Source: DAISKN01 sp964553925 (GTDB taxonomy: Bacteria > Acidobacteriota > Vicinamibacteria > Marinacidobacterales > SMYC01). From it: a stretch of 64,000 bases of DNA. The notes under the pieces were generated by a model. The model did not search any database. It was not told the DNA's origin and saw only the letters and a list, made by a program, of their open reading frames with translations. Below, piece by piece: positions 15,951 through 24,506 of the stretch (position 1 is its first letter; every line of letters begins with the position of its first letter). Where the stretch lies: NCBI GenBank assembly GCA_964553925.1, contig CAZKNR010000328.1, positions 9,053-73,052 on the forward strand. Direction: 5' to 3'. The position numbers and the translations under genes are program-made.

Positions 15951-16384
15951 GGGAACGCCCAGCTCCCCGACCGGTCCTTCTCGACCCGGAGGTGGGTAGA
16001 GACGCAGCAGGTATAGAGTGGCACCACCAGGTACTTCATCCCGAGAAACTCGCTCTCGGGGCTCGTGGGGCTCAGCACCGCTCGCTCCATTCGCCGGGTG
16101 TCCAGATTCTTGCGAGCTTCTTCCCACACTTGCTTCGCCTCGTCGCAGAGCGCGGGCATGTCCTCCCGGTCGTGGCTCGTCACGTAGTTGATGACCAGAT
16201 CGCGCCCCTCGTTCAGGTGAGTGCTGAGCAGGGGGATCTCGCGTCCGGACGCGAGCCGAAGCGCGGGCTCGCCTTCAGGGGCGGTGCAGGAGCGCTCCCC
16301 ACATGCGCGAAACTCCCGGTAGTGCCAGAGAGTCCACCCTGTGGCAATGACTCCGATCGCCAAAAACCCGAGGCGTAACTTCAT
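15935..16384 (-). CDS. Hypothetical exported protein
   Basis: 149 aa. MKLRLGFLAIGVIATGWTLWHY is a signal peptide or N-terminal anchor. The rest has five Cys: two near the N terminus, one in the middle (ALCDEAKQ), a CC pair in PLYTCCVSTH, and one near the C terminus, suggesting disulfides outside the cytoplasm. I do not recognise the family. It is the last gene of a coupled operon (ATGA overlap with the diaminopropionate-lyase-like gene at 16381-16384), but nothing in the sequence ties it to that catabolism. Confidence 0.7.
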   Translation of the reverse strand: MKLRLGFLAIGVIATGWTLWHYREFRACGERSCTAPEGEPALRLASGREIPLLSTHLNEGRDLVINYVTSHDREDMPALCDEAKQVWEEARKNLDTRRMERAVLSPTSPESEFLGMKYLVVPLYTCCVSTHLRVEKDRSGSWAFPQCRS

Positions 16385-17496
16385 CCCACGATCCTCCGGT
16401 AGCTCTCGGGGTCGGTCGCGCCTTCGGTAACCAACAGGAGCACGGTGGCGTTCGGATCGAGGCCGAGCTCGGTTCGAACCTCCGCCTCGGCAAGCGCGAG
16501 GAGAGCCTCGAGCCCGGCGAGGGCCGCGGCCCCGGTCTCACCCGAGACGATCCCGCAGCCCGCGAGAGTCCGCATCGCTTCCTCCGCGTAGGAGTCGTCG
16601 ATCGCGACGGACAGGTCGAGCCCCGCGAGAAGTGTGGGGAAGGCGATCGACGACGGCGTCCCGCAGTTGAGGCCAGCCATGATCGAGTCGTGAGGACCGG
16701 GAACGGTCACGAGCTTGCCAGCCTCGATCGAAGCGAGGACGCATGCCGCGCTCTTGGGCTCGACCCCGACGACGAAGGCGTCGCTCGTTCGCTTGTAGAA
16801 ATCGACGGCGGCGGCTCCGAGAGCGCCGACCCCAATGGGCACGAAGACCGCACTCGGAGGAGAATTGATCTGCTCTTCGACCTCGCGAAAGATTGTGCCG
16901 TAGCCCTGGATGACCCAGCGCGGGATCTCCTCGTAGCCCGGCCATGAGGTATCGTCGATGACCAGGCACCGTTCGCCCATCTCTTCCGCCGACCGCGCGA
17001 TGGCCGCGTCGTAGTCCCCGTCGACGACGGTGCACAAAGCACCTTCGCTTTCGATCGCTCGGATTCGCGCAGCGGCCGTCCCCCGGGGAACGAAGATCCT
17101 GGAGCCGAACCCGAGGAGGCGCGCCATGTGGGCGACGGCGCGGCCGTGGTTTCCATCCGTCGCCGCCGCGAGAGAGAACGGCTTCAAGAACGACAGCGCG
17201 TTCGCGAGATCCTCGAGACTGGACCATTTGCCGAGGTCGAGCCCGCACCGGGCGGCGAGGGCGCGGGAGATCGCCCAGGAAGCGCCCAGGAGTTTGAACG
17301 AGGGAAGCCCGAATCGGCTCGACTCGTTCTTCACCAGCACCCGCGAAAGACCGAGCCGGGACGCGACCGAAGGCATCGAGACCAGGGGTGTTGGCGCGTA
17401 GCCCTGGATCTTTTGGTGGAATGACAGGGGGTCGAGGGCATCGGGGGCCAGCGGCGGCAGAGCTCCGGTCGCGGGATTGCGGAGAAACTTCGTCAT
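16381..17496 (-). CDS. Diaminopropionate ammonia-lyase-like PLP enzyme (YgeX family)
   Basis: 371 aa. Fold-type II PLP enzyme with the Schiff-base Lys in GLPSFKLLGASWA, the substrate loop ATDGNHGRAVAHMA and a phosphate loop PIGVGALGAAAV. These match diaminopropionate ammonia-lyase (YgeX), which makes pyruvate and ammonia. In E. coli ygeX sits with ssnA, hyuA and xdh-like genes, exactly the neighbours seen here. ATGA overlaps at both ends join it to the SsnA-like gene and the hypothetical gene. Threonine or serine dehydratase activity is an alternative. Confidence 0.88.
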   Translation of the reverse strand: MTKFLRNPATGALPPLAPDALDPLSFHQKIQGYAPTPLVSMPSVASRLGLSRVLVKNESSRFGLPSFKLLGASWAISRALAARCGLDLGKWSSLEDLANALSFLKPFSLAAATDGNHGRAVAHMARLLGFGSRIFVPRGTAAARIRAIESEGALCTVVDGDYDAAIARSAEEMGERCLVIDDTSWPGYEEIPRWVIQGYGTIFREVEEQINSPPSAVFVPIGVGALGAAAVDFYKRTSDAFVVGVEPKSAACVLASIEAGKLVTVPGPHDSIMAGLNCGTPSSIAFPTLLAGLDLSVAIDDSYAEEAMRTLAGCGIVSGETGAAALAGLEALLALAEAEVRTELGLDPNATVLLLVTEGATDPESYRRIVG

Positions 17497-18521
17497 CCCA
17501 GTCTCGAGAAGAGTCTTTTCTTCTGTTCGTCCGCGCGCCTTTTGATCTCGATCGGGTCCACACGGGTTGCGAGTCCGTCGCGCAGGACCGTTTCTCCTTC
17601 GACGACGATCTCGAGCGCCCGCACGCCAGGCGTGAACGCGAGGTGCCATGGCTCCATCGGGTCGTACGACCAGGTCACTCGGTCTTCGCGCGCTTCGGGG
17701 AAGAGCTCCCAACCGGCTTCGAGCCACCGCCACGCGATCTCGGGAGAGGCGGTGACGTCCTCTTCGCGTTGCCGCATGTAGGCCATGCGGAACGACTCGA
17801 TCATGTCGCCTCCGATTCCATCGGAGCCGAGAACGATGCGGTTCCGCCTCGTCGCTGGCGAAGCGTAGCCCACTCCGTTGTTCATGTTCGAGAGGGGATT
17901 GTGGGCGATGGTGCCGGCAAGCTCCCGATCGAGATGGACGGCATGGGCGAGGAGCCAGCTCTCCCGCGAGCGGGCCTCGAGCCTCTTTCCCGCGCCCGCG
18001 TCCTCCAATCCCTCGGCGACGTGGATGTGAACTCCGGCGCCGAGCTCCGAGGCTAGGGAGCAGACGGCGTCGAGCGTCTCGTCGGAGAGGGTGAAACAAG
18101 CGTGGGCGCCGACGTATCGCGGCCCCTTCGAACCCGAGGACTTCAAGTGCCGCTCGTTCTCGGCGAGACCGGCCGTAGCGCCTTCGAGCCCGTGGCGGTC
18201 GGTGACTTCGTAGCAGGTCGCGACTCGCACGCCGACTTCCCGGCAGGCGTCGGCGATGACGGCGAGCGACCCCTCGATCGCGTTCGGGGACGCGTGATGG
18301 TCGATGATCGCGGTCGTGCCGCGCTCGAGAGCCTCGAGAGCACCGAGCTTCGCGGACCAGCGGATCATCTCGAGATCGAGCGCCTGGTCGAGCCGCCACC
18401 AGACGAGCTCGAGAATCTCCCGAAAGGTCCGGGGGACCCTTGGTGGGGCCGGCATCCCCCGCGCGAGCGACGAATACAGATGATGATGCGCGCAGACAAG
18501 ACCGGGAGTCGTCGCCGGCAT
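17493..18521 (-). CDS. SsnA-like amidohydrolase, lacking the N-terminal domain
   Basis: 342 aa. Metal-dependent aminohydrolase of the SsnA/chlorohydrolase group: HHH in VCAHHHLYSSLARG, IIDHHASPN, HIHVAEG, HNPLSNMNNGVG and Asp in LGSDGIGGDM supply the metal and catalytic residues. SsnA and relatives normally begin with a 50-60 residue beta-sandwich strand region before the HxH motif; here ATG 18521 is only 10 residues before it, and the upstream open frame does not resemble that domain. The C-terminal part of the composite domain (LEIVVEGETVLRDG) is present. So it is either a genuine short form or a 5'-truncated gene. First gene of the operon with the YgeX-like enzyme. Confidence 0.85.
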   Translation of the reverse strand: MPATTPGLVCAHHHLYSSLARGMPAPPRVPRTFREILELVWWRLDQALDLEMIRWSAKLGALEALERGTTAIIDHHASPNAIEGSLAVIADACREVGVRVATCYEVTDRHGLEGATAGLAENERHLKSSGSKGPRYVGAHACFTLSDETLDAVCSLASELGAGVHIHVAEGLEDAGAGKRLEARSRESWLLAHAVHLDRELAGTIAHNPLSNMNNGVGYASPATRRNRIVLGSDGIGGDMIESFRMAYMRQREEDVTASPEIAWRWLEAGWELFPEAREDRVTWSYDPMEPWHLAFTPGVRALEIVVEGETVLRDGLATRVDPIEIKRRADEQKKRLFSRLG

Positions 18522-18705
18522 GAGACCATCATAACGTCGGCCCTGCTTACGATTTCGAAGTATCTTTCCAACCCCTTTGGTCCATGGCACTTGCCTCCGG
18601 AGTTCCAGGCCCAAGTGTCGAGGCTTCTTACAGCCTGGTTGAAACCTGAATCCCGTCCGATATGCAAACATCGTCGCTGCAGTTGTTTAGCGGGGCGCGA
18701 ACAGA

Positions 18706-18720
18706 TGGCCCGACGTTTGC
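18706..18720 (+). promoter_or_regulatory. Sigma-54 (-24/-12) promoter
   Basis: TGGCCC-N5-TTGC with GG (18707-18708) and GC (18719-18720) 10 bp apart, the same variant as at 8229-8243. It lies in a 237-bp non-coding gap, 38 bp before the ATG of the receiver-DUF4388 gene. Confidence 0.7.
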
Positions 18721-18758
18721 ACCAGCGAAGTGTCACGTTTTTCTGCGAGATTGGATTA

Positions 18759-19679
18759 ATGGCGCACCTCGTTCAGGACCGTGATGAGCCCCGGAATCCT
18801 CGCCGGCGCACGGTCGTATTGGTCGAGGCTCCCGGTTCCCCGTCTCTCCGAATTCGGCAGATCGCCGCGGAGGGTGGCTTTCGCGTGCTATCCGCGAGCT
18901 CCGGGCCGATGCTTCAGTCCTACGCTCGCAGGAGCGCGCCCGACCTCATCCTCCTCGCGCCGGAGACCGGGCCTCCGGGGCCTTCCGAGATCGCCCGCTC
19001 TATTAAAGAGGATAGGACGACCCGCAACATCCCCGTTTTCCAGCTGGTGAGAGCCAGCCGCTTCGGAGGCGATGGCGCTCGTCATGCGTATCCGACCGAG
19101 GCGCTCCTGTCGGACGATGCCCCGGCCGACGAGATTCTCCGCACCATGCGGATGCTTACGACTCGGGCGCCGCGGGTCCGCTTTGAAAAGAAGGCCGCGG
19201 CCTCGCTGGAAGGGGACCTCGAGAGCGATGCATTTCCCGAGGTGCTCCAGTTCCTTTTCGTGACCGCGAAGACCGGCCGGATCACACTCCACGAGGGATC
19301 GCGGGAGGGAATGATCTGTCTCGAGTCGGGCCGGGTGGTGCACGCCGAGCTCGGCGAGCTCGAGGGCCTCGCCGCCTTCCGGCGGATGTGCTTCGTGCAG
19401 CAGGGCTGGTTCCGATTCGAGCCGGGCGCGGCCGGCCCGCGCCGCACGATGCGGGCCGACGGGATCGCCCTTCTGCTGGAGTCCGCGCGGCAGAAGGATA
19501 TCGGCGACCGCGACAAAACCCCGCTCTCGGCGAAGGGACCGTCGCCTCGGCCCACCCGCGAGCTCTTTGTCGTGGCCAAGAACGACAAGGAATCCAGAGT
19601 CTCGAGGCTCGGACCCGCCGGCATCGCTCTCGTGGTCGGGCTGATCCTGCTCGCGGCCTACGGCTTTTACGTCGGATAG
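18759..19679 (+). CDS. Receiver-like and DUF4388 (PATAN) protein with C-terminal membrane anchor
   Basis: 306 aa. Residues about 15-125 look like a response-regulator fold (TVVLVEAPGS..., APDLILLAPETGP), but the usual phosphoacceptor Asp is replaced (LLAPE), so it is probably not phosphorylated. Residues about 145-230 form a DUF4388/PATAN domain (EGDLESDAFPEVLQFLFV, GRITLHEG, GRVVHAELGELEG). The protein ends in one membrane helix (PAGIALVVGLILLAAYGFYVG). DUF4388 proteins are signalling adaptors in bacteria such as Myxococcota. A sigma-54 promoter lies directly upstream. The stop overlaps the converging molybdenum hydroxylase gene by 13 bp. Confidence 0.82.
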   Translation: MAHLVQDRDEPRNPRRRTVVLVEAPGSPSLRIRQIAAEGGFRVLSASSGPMLQSYARRSAPDLILLAPETGPPGPSEIARSIKEDRTTRNIPVFQLVRASRFGGDGARHAYPTEALLSDDAPADEILRTMRMLTTRAPRVRFEKKAAASLEGDLESDAFPEVLQFLFVTAKTGRITLHEGSREGMICLESGRVVHAELGELEGLAAFRRMCFVQQGWFRFEPGAAGPRRTMRADGIALLLESARQKDIGDRDKTPLSAKGPSPRPTRELFVVAKNDKESRVSRLGPAGIALVVGLILLAAYGFYVG

Positions 19680-22237
19680 CGCTTGCGCTTCATCGGGAGC
19701 CGGTTCCGCCACACCCCGTCGAGATCGTGAAGCGCCGCGGCCACGGCCCCCGCGGTGGGAACGAGCCCGATCTCTCCGACACCCTTGATCCCATAGGGCG
19801 CGTTCGGCTGGGGGCTCTCGATGAGGATCACTTCGAGCGCGGGCATCTCGGCGGGCTTCAGGATCCCGAGACTCTTCAGCGTGAGGTTCGTCGGGCGGCC
19901 GTTCTCGTCGGCGGGGAAGTCCTCGCTGAGCGCGAAGCCGAGGCCCATGTGGACGGCGCCCTCCACCTGCCCCTCGCAAAGGAGCGGGTTCACCGCGCGG
20001 CCGACATCGTGGGCGGCGACGACTTTCTCGATCTTCCCGCTCGCGCGATCGACGATCACGAGCTGTGCCGCGTAGCCAAAGGTCGAGTGGAGGATCGGAT
20101 TCGCGACGCCACTTTTCAGATCGTCGAGCGAGCTCGTCCAATCGACGCGATACTCTCCGGGGTAGTCGATACCCGTCCGCCGTCCGTCCGCCTCCGCCGC
20201 CTTGCAGGCCGCGAGGACCGAGCCCGCGGTCATCAAGGTCGCGCGTGAGCCCGTCGTCTGGCCCGCTCCGAGCTCGCGGGTGGTGTCGACCTTGACCGTG
20301 ACCCGGCCCGGGTCGACTCCGAGCTCCTCGACCGCGATCTGTAGCGCGACAGTGTGAACTCCTTGACCCATCTCGGTCCAGCAGTGACGGACCTCGACGG
20401 CCCCGTCCTCCTCGAAGCGCACGACCGCCTTCGCGACTTCCTTGAATCCGTTTCCGAGACCCGAGTTCTTGAGGCCGAGCGCGACTCCGACGGCCTTTCC
20501 GGCGGCGACGGCCTCGTCGTACGCCGCCCTCACCGCATCGAGGCACCGCCCGGCTCCGAGGCAGCCGTCGTCCATGATCTGTCCCGGCCCCCAGACGGCG
20601 CCGGGGGTGATGATGTTTCTCCGGCGAATCTCGAAGCCGCTGATTCCCGCCTTCTCGGCGAGACGATCGAGAACCCCGTCCATGGCGAAATGCGCCTGGT
20701 TGGCGCCGAAACCGCGGAAGGCGCCGGCGATGGGGTTGTTCGTCCGGACCGCGATCGCCTCGACGTCGACCGCGGGCACGTGGAACGGGCCGGTCGCATG
20801 CCCCGCGGCCCGCTCGAGGACCTTCATCCCCACGGACGCGTAAGCGCCGGAGTCGCCCACCATCCGGGCTTTCACCGCGGTGAGCTTTCCGTTGGCGTCG
20901 CATCCCGCCCAGTACTCCATGCGGAGGGGATGCCTCTTCGGATGCATGAAGAACGACTCTTCGCGGCTCAAAGTGCATTTCACCGGCTTTGCAAGGAGAA
21001 ATGCCGCGAGCGCGGTCTGCGCCTGGTTCGAGAGATCTTCCTTGCCGCCGAAGGCGCCGCCGTTCGAGACGAGCTCGACCTCGATGCTCTGCGGCGGCAC
21101 TCCCAGTACCGATGCAGTCTGATTGCGGTCGTCCCAGATGCCCTGGCCTCCGGAATAGAGCTTGAGTCTCCCGCCTTGAAGCGGCACCGCGAGCGTCGAC
21201 TCCGGCTCGAGAAACGCGTGGTCCACTCGTTGCGTCTGAAATACATCGTGCACCACGTGAGCCGAGGAGGCGAGGGCTTCCTCGACATTCCCCCTCCGGT
21301 ACTTCGAGCGGGAGAGAACGTTGTCCTTCGTTCCCCAGACGGCGATCTCGGAATCGTCGATCGCGGCGATGGGATCGGTGATGGGCCGCAAAACGCGGTA
21401 CTCGGCGTCGACGAGAGCGGCGGCGCGTCTCGCGGTCTCCCGGTCGCGGGCGACCACGATCGCGAGGACGTCGCCGAGGTAGCTCGTGAGGCCTCCCTCG
21501 GGAATGAAGACCGGCCAGTCCTTGTGGATGAGGCCGACCTTGAGCTCTCCCGGGACGTCTTTCGCGGTGAAGACCGCCTCGACGCCCGGTTCGCGCGAGG
21601 CCCGGGTGGTGTCGATACGAACGACTTCCGCCCGCGCGTGGTCCGAGAGCCTCAAGGCTCCGTGGAGCATTCCCGGGACCCGCATGTCGTCGATATACGG
21701 TCTCCGGCCGACGGCGAGATCGGTTGCTTCGTACTTGATGCCGGAGCTTCCAATTCCCTGGGGAAGCTCGATCGTCACTTCCGCGCCCGAGGCGAGGAGG
21801 TCGATCGCGTCCAGGATTTTCACGTAGCCCGTGCAGCGGCAAAGGTGGGTTCCGAGAAATCGCGCCGCTTCGTGGCGAGAGAGACTCGAGCCCCGGGAAT
21901 CGAGAAGCGCCTTGGTGCGCATGACGATTCCCGGAGTGCAGAATCCGCACTGAAGGGCGCCTTTCGAAGCGAACGCGCGCGCGTAGCGCTCGAGCTCCTT
22001 CGGGTCGACTCCCTCGAGGGTCTCGACTGACTTGCCCTCGATCGAGCCGAGCGACTGGGTGCAGCTCGTGACCGCTCTTCCTTCGACGAGAACGGTGCAG
22101 CAGCCGCACTGGCCCGAGGGGGAGCAGCCGTCCTTCGGCGAGATGACCGAGAGCTCCTCACGAAGAGCGGAGAGAAGGTGCGGGTGATGGCCCTCGACCT
22201 CCACCCGCGTGCCGTTGAGAGTGAAGGCGGCGGTCAT
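19667..22237 (-). CDS. Fused 2Fe-2S / molybdopterin hydroxylase, selenium-dependent xanthine dehydrogenase-like
   Basis: 856 aa. Residues 1-150 carry two 2Fe-2S domains: plant-type CSPSGQCGCC and helical CGFCTPG with CRCTGY. After a linker comes the molybdopterin part with GGAFGGKED, RAFRGFGANQ, QGVHT and the catalytic Glu in GVGEIGLVP. There is no FAD domain, so this is the Desulfovibrio aldehyde-oxidoreductase layout used by selenium-dependent xanthine dehydrogenases. In those enzymes selenium is a labile Mo ligand, not Sec, so sequence alone cannot prove it. Likely hydroxylates a purine or other N-heterocycle. GGAGGA precedes ATG 22237, and the start overlaps the carbamoylase stop (ATGA). 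Confidence 0.88.
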   Translation of the reverse strand: MTAAFTLNGTRVEVEGHHPHLLSALREELSVISPKDGCSPSGQCGCCTVLVEGRAVTSCTQSLGSIEGKSVETLEGVDPKELERYARAFASKGALQCGFCTPGIVMRTKALLDSRGSSLSRHEAARFLGTHLCRCTGYVKILDAIDLLASGAEVTIELPQGIGSSGIKYEATDLAVGRRPYIDDMRVPGMLHGALRLSDHARAEVVRIDTTRASREPGVEAVFTAKDVPGELKVGLIHKDWPVFIPEGGLTSYLGDVLAIVVARDRETARRAAALVDAEYRVLRPITDPIAAIDDSEIAVWGTKDNVLSRSKYRRGNVEEALASSAHVVHDVFQTQRVDHAFLEPESTLAVPLQGGRLKLYSGGQGIWDDRNQTASVLGVPPQSIEVELVSNGGAFGGKEDLSNQAQTALAAFLLAKPVKCTLSREESFFMHPKRHPLRMEYWAGCDANGKLTAVKARMVGDSGAYASVGMKVLERAAGHATGPFHVPAVDVEAIAVRTNNPIAGAFRGFGANQAHFAMDGVLDRLAEKAGISGFEIRRRNIITPGAVWGPGQIMDDGCLGAGRCLDAVRAAYDEAVAAGKAVGVALGLKNSGLGNGFKEVAKAVVRFEEDGAVEVRHCWTEMGQGVHTVALQIAVEELGVDPGRVTVKVDTTRELGAGQTTGSRATLMTAGSVLAACKAAEADGRRTGIDYPGEYRVDWTSSLDDLKSGVANPILHSTFGYAAQLVIVDRASGKIEKVVAAHDVGRAVNPLLCEGQVEGAVHMGLGFALSEDFPADENGRPTNLTLKSLGILKPAEMPALEVILIESPQPNAPYGIKGVGEIGLVPTAGAVAAALHDLDGVWRNRLPMKRKRYPT

Positions 22238-23181
22238 GTCGGCTCCTCCGGAGGGGCAACGGCACCCCGGCGGTCGGTGATGAGCTTGTACTGGTCGGGC
22301 CTGCGGTAGCGGTCGAAGTTGAAGACGGTGTCCTTGTAGCTCTTGCAGAGATCGAGATCGCACTCCGCCACGGCGAGCTCGTCGCCATTCGTCTGGCACT
22401 GGGCGGCGATCACCCCGGAGGGAGCGATGATGGCGCTCTGGGCGAGGGAGTCGACCCCTTCTTCATTCCCGCCCTTCGCGACTCCGACCACCCAGGTCCC
22501 GTTCTGATAGGCGCCGGCCTGCATCACCACATGGTTGTGAAACCCGGCGAGGACGTCCTGGCTCGGATCGGGAGCGTAGTGAATCGGGGTGTTGTAGCCG
22601 ATGAGGATCATCTCGACTCCCTGGAGCCCGAGAACGCGGTACGTCTCGGGCCAGCGGCGGTCGTTGCAGATCGCCATTCCCACGATCCCGCCGAAGGCGC
22701 GCCACACGGGAAAGCCGTCCGGCCCCGGCTCGAAGTAGCGGCGCTCGAGGTGTTGAAACCTTCGCCAGGGCTCGTGCTCTTCGTGCCCCGGAAGATGGAC
22801 CTTGCGGTACTTTCCAACGATGCGGCCGTCACGCTCGACGAGAACCTGGGTGTTGTAGTGATGCCCGCCGGACCCTTCGGAAGTGAGCTCGGCATAGCCG
22901 AGAGAGAAGCCGACTCCGAGCTTCTTCGCTTCGTCGAAAAGAGGTTTCGTGGAGGGCCCGGGCATCTCGCGCTCGAAGAACGAGTCGACCTCGGCCGGAT
23001 CCTCCATGTACCAGCGGGGGAAAAACGTCGTGAGCGCGAGCTCGGGGAAGACGACGAGTTCGCAGCTCCGGGCCTTCGCGCGATGGAGAAGTGCCCGCAG
23101 CCTCTCGACGACCTGCGCTCTCGGCTCGCTCCGTCCCACGGGACCGAGCTGTGCGGCGCCGACAGTCACTACACGAGTCAT
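22234..23181 (-). CDS. N-carbamoyl-D-amino acid hydrolase (nitrilase superfamily)
   Basis: 315 aa. The catalytic triad falls at E47 (VVFPELALTTFFP), K127 (GKYRKVHLPG) and C172 (AICNDRRWPE), the same numbering as the Agrobacterium D-carbamoylase, and NDRRWPE is the hallmark of that enzyme. It hydrolyses N-carbamoyl-D-amino acids, the products of D-hydantoinase (5106-6509), to D-amino acid, CO2 and ammonia. Coupled by ATGA overlaps to the L-type carbamoylase upstream and the molybdenum hydroxylase downstream. Confidence 0.92.
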   Translation of the reverse strand: MTRVVTVGAAQLGPVGRSEPRAQVVERLRALLHRAKARSCELVVFPELALTTFFPRWYMEDPAEVDSFFEREMPGPSTKPLFDEAKKLGVGFSLGYAELTSEGSGGHHYNTQVLVERDGRIVGKYRKVHLPGHEEHEPWRRFQHLERRYFEPGPDGFPVWRAFGGIVGMAICNDRRWPETYRVLGLQGVEMILIGYNTPIHYAPDPSQDVLAGFHNHVVMQAGAYQNGTWVVGVAKGGNEEGVDSLAQSAIIAPSGVIAAQCQTNGDELAVAECDLDLCKSYKDTVFNFDRYRRPDQYKLITDRRGAVAPPEEPT

Positions 23182-24461
23182 GACGCCGCCTGAAACGGGT
23201 CGGTCTCGGTCGTCTCGGTCAGGGTGAGGACGGTCTGGATCAGCACGTTCGCCCCGAGCTCGAGGTCCGCGGGGTCGGTATGCTCGCCGGGGTTGTGGCT
23301 CAGGCCTTTCACGCTCGGGGTGAAGATCATTCCCGAAGGACAGACGCGGGCGAGCATCTGGGCGTCGTGCCCGGCTCCGGCGGGAAGTCTTCGAACGCTG
23401 GCTCCGAGAGACAGAGCCGTTTGTTCGACGAGCGAGATGACCCGGGGATCGAAGTCCACGGGCTCGAACCGCGCGAGCCTTCGTGTCGAGATCTGGACGC
23501 CCTCGGCGTCCGCGATCTCCCCCAGGAACTCGTCGACGCGCGCTTCCGCGGACTGGAGGAGCTTTTCTTCGATATTCCGCACGTCGACGGTGAAGACCGC
23601 CTTCTGAGCGACGACGTTCACCAGGTTGGGCTCGAGGGTGAGGTAGCCGACCGTCCCGACCTGGGCGCCGCCCATCTCCTTCGTCAACCGCCGGACGAAA
23701 GCGGCGGCTTCTCCGGCGACGTAGCCCGCGTCGTGGCGGTACGACATCGGCGTCGTGCCCGCGTGGTTCGACTGTCCCCGCACCGTGACTTCCGTCCAGG
23801 AGATCCCCTGGACGCCGGTGACGGCGCCGATGCGGAAGCCTTCAGCCTCGAGGACCGGACCCTGCTCGATGTGGAGCTCGACGTAAGCGTAGGGAACCGG
23901 ACCGGGGAGGGGCGCATCGCCGCGATAGCCGATCCGATCGAGCTCGTCCCTGACGCGCTTTCCGTCGATGGTGACGGCCTCGTGGGCTTCCTCGAGCCCG
24001 AATCCGCCGACGTACACGAGGCTTCCCATCATGTCCGGGGCGACGCGGCTTCCTTCCTCATTGGAGAAGAAGGCCACGGCGAGGGGCCGCCTCGTGGTGA
24101 TGCCGGCGTCGTTCAGCGTCTCGATAATCTCGAGACCGGAGAGAACGCCGTAGTTTCCGTCATAGCGGCCACCGGTCCGGACGGTATCGATGTGAGAGCC
24201 GACCATCACTGGCGGTCCATCATTGAATCCTGGGAATCCCGGCAGTCCCGCCCGGAGGGCTACCGCGTTTCCGATGGCATCGATCGAGACCTTCATTCCG
24301 AGCTCGCGCATCCAGCCGGTAACGAGATCGCGGCCCTCCTTGTCGGCGTCGGTGAAGGCGAGCCGGTTGCATCCGCCGTCCTCCCTCGCGCCCCGCTTCG
24401 CGAGCTCGTCCAGGCGCTTCAGGAGCCTCTTGCCGTTGACGCGCAGGGTCTTTGTGGACAT
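23178..24461 (-). CDS. M20-family N-carbamoyl-L-amino acid hydrolase / allantoate amidohydrolase
   Basis: 427 aa. Zinc ligands are visible in VGSHIDTVRTGGRYDG (His, Asp), FFSNEEGSR (Glu), ELHIEQGP (His) and SHNPGEHT (His), and GQSNHAGTTPM is the substrate/dimer loop. This is the AmaB/AllC/ureidoglycolate group, which removes a carbamoyl or ureido group from L-amino acids, allantoate or ureidoglycolate. First gene of the unit with the D-carbamoylase and molybdenum hydroxylase, so either hydantoin or purine ureide breakdown fits. A short LPGFPGF stretch is encoded by a partial 9-bp repeat. Confidence 0.92.
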   Translation of the reverse strand: MSTKTLRVNGKRLLKRLDELAKRGAREDGGCNRLAFTDADKEGRDLVTGWMRELGMKVSIDAIGNAVALRAGLPGFPGFNDGPPVMVGSHIDTVRTGGRYDGNYGVLSGLEIIETLNDAGITTRRPLAVAFFSNEEGSRVAPDMMGSLVYVGGFGLEEAHEAVTIDGKRVRDELDRIGYRGDAPLPGPVPYAYVELHIEQGPVLEAEGFRIGAVTGVQGISWTEVTVRGQSNHAGTTPMSYRHDAGYVAGEAAAFVRRLTKEMGGAQVGTVGYLTLEPNLVNVVAQKAVFTVDVRNIEEKLLQSAEARVDEFLGEIADAEGVQISTRRLARFEPVDFDPRVISLVEQTALSLGASVRRLPAGAGHDAQMLARVCPSGMIFTPSVKGLSHNPGEHTDPADLELGANVLIQTVLTLTETTETDPFQAAS

Positions 24462-24506
24462 CGCGAATCCCCCCGAACCTCAAGGGTTATGATAGCCTTT
24501 TTTGCC

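Noticed and set aside
18888..22109. Over 1000-codon minus-strand open frame across the molybdenum hydroxylase
   Set aside because: Arg/Gly-rich composition without domains; the overlapping frame has both 2Fe-2S motifs and the molybdopterin domain.
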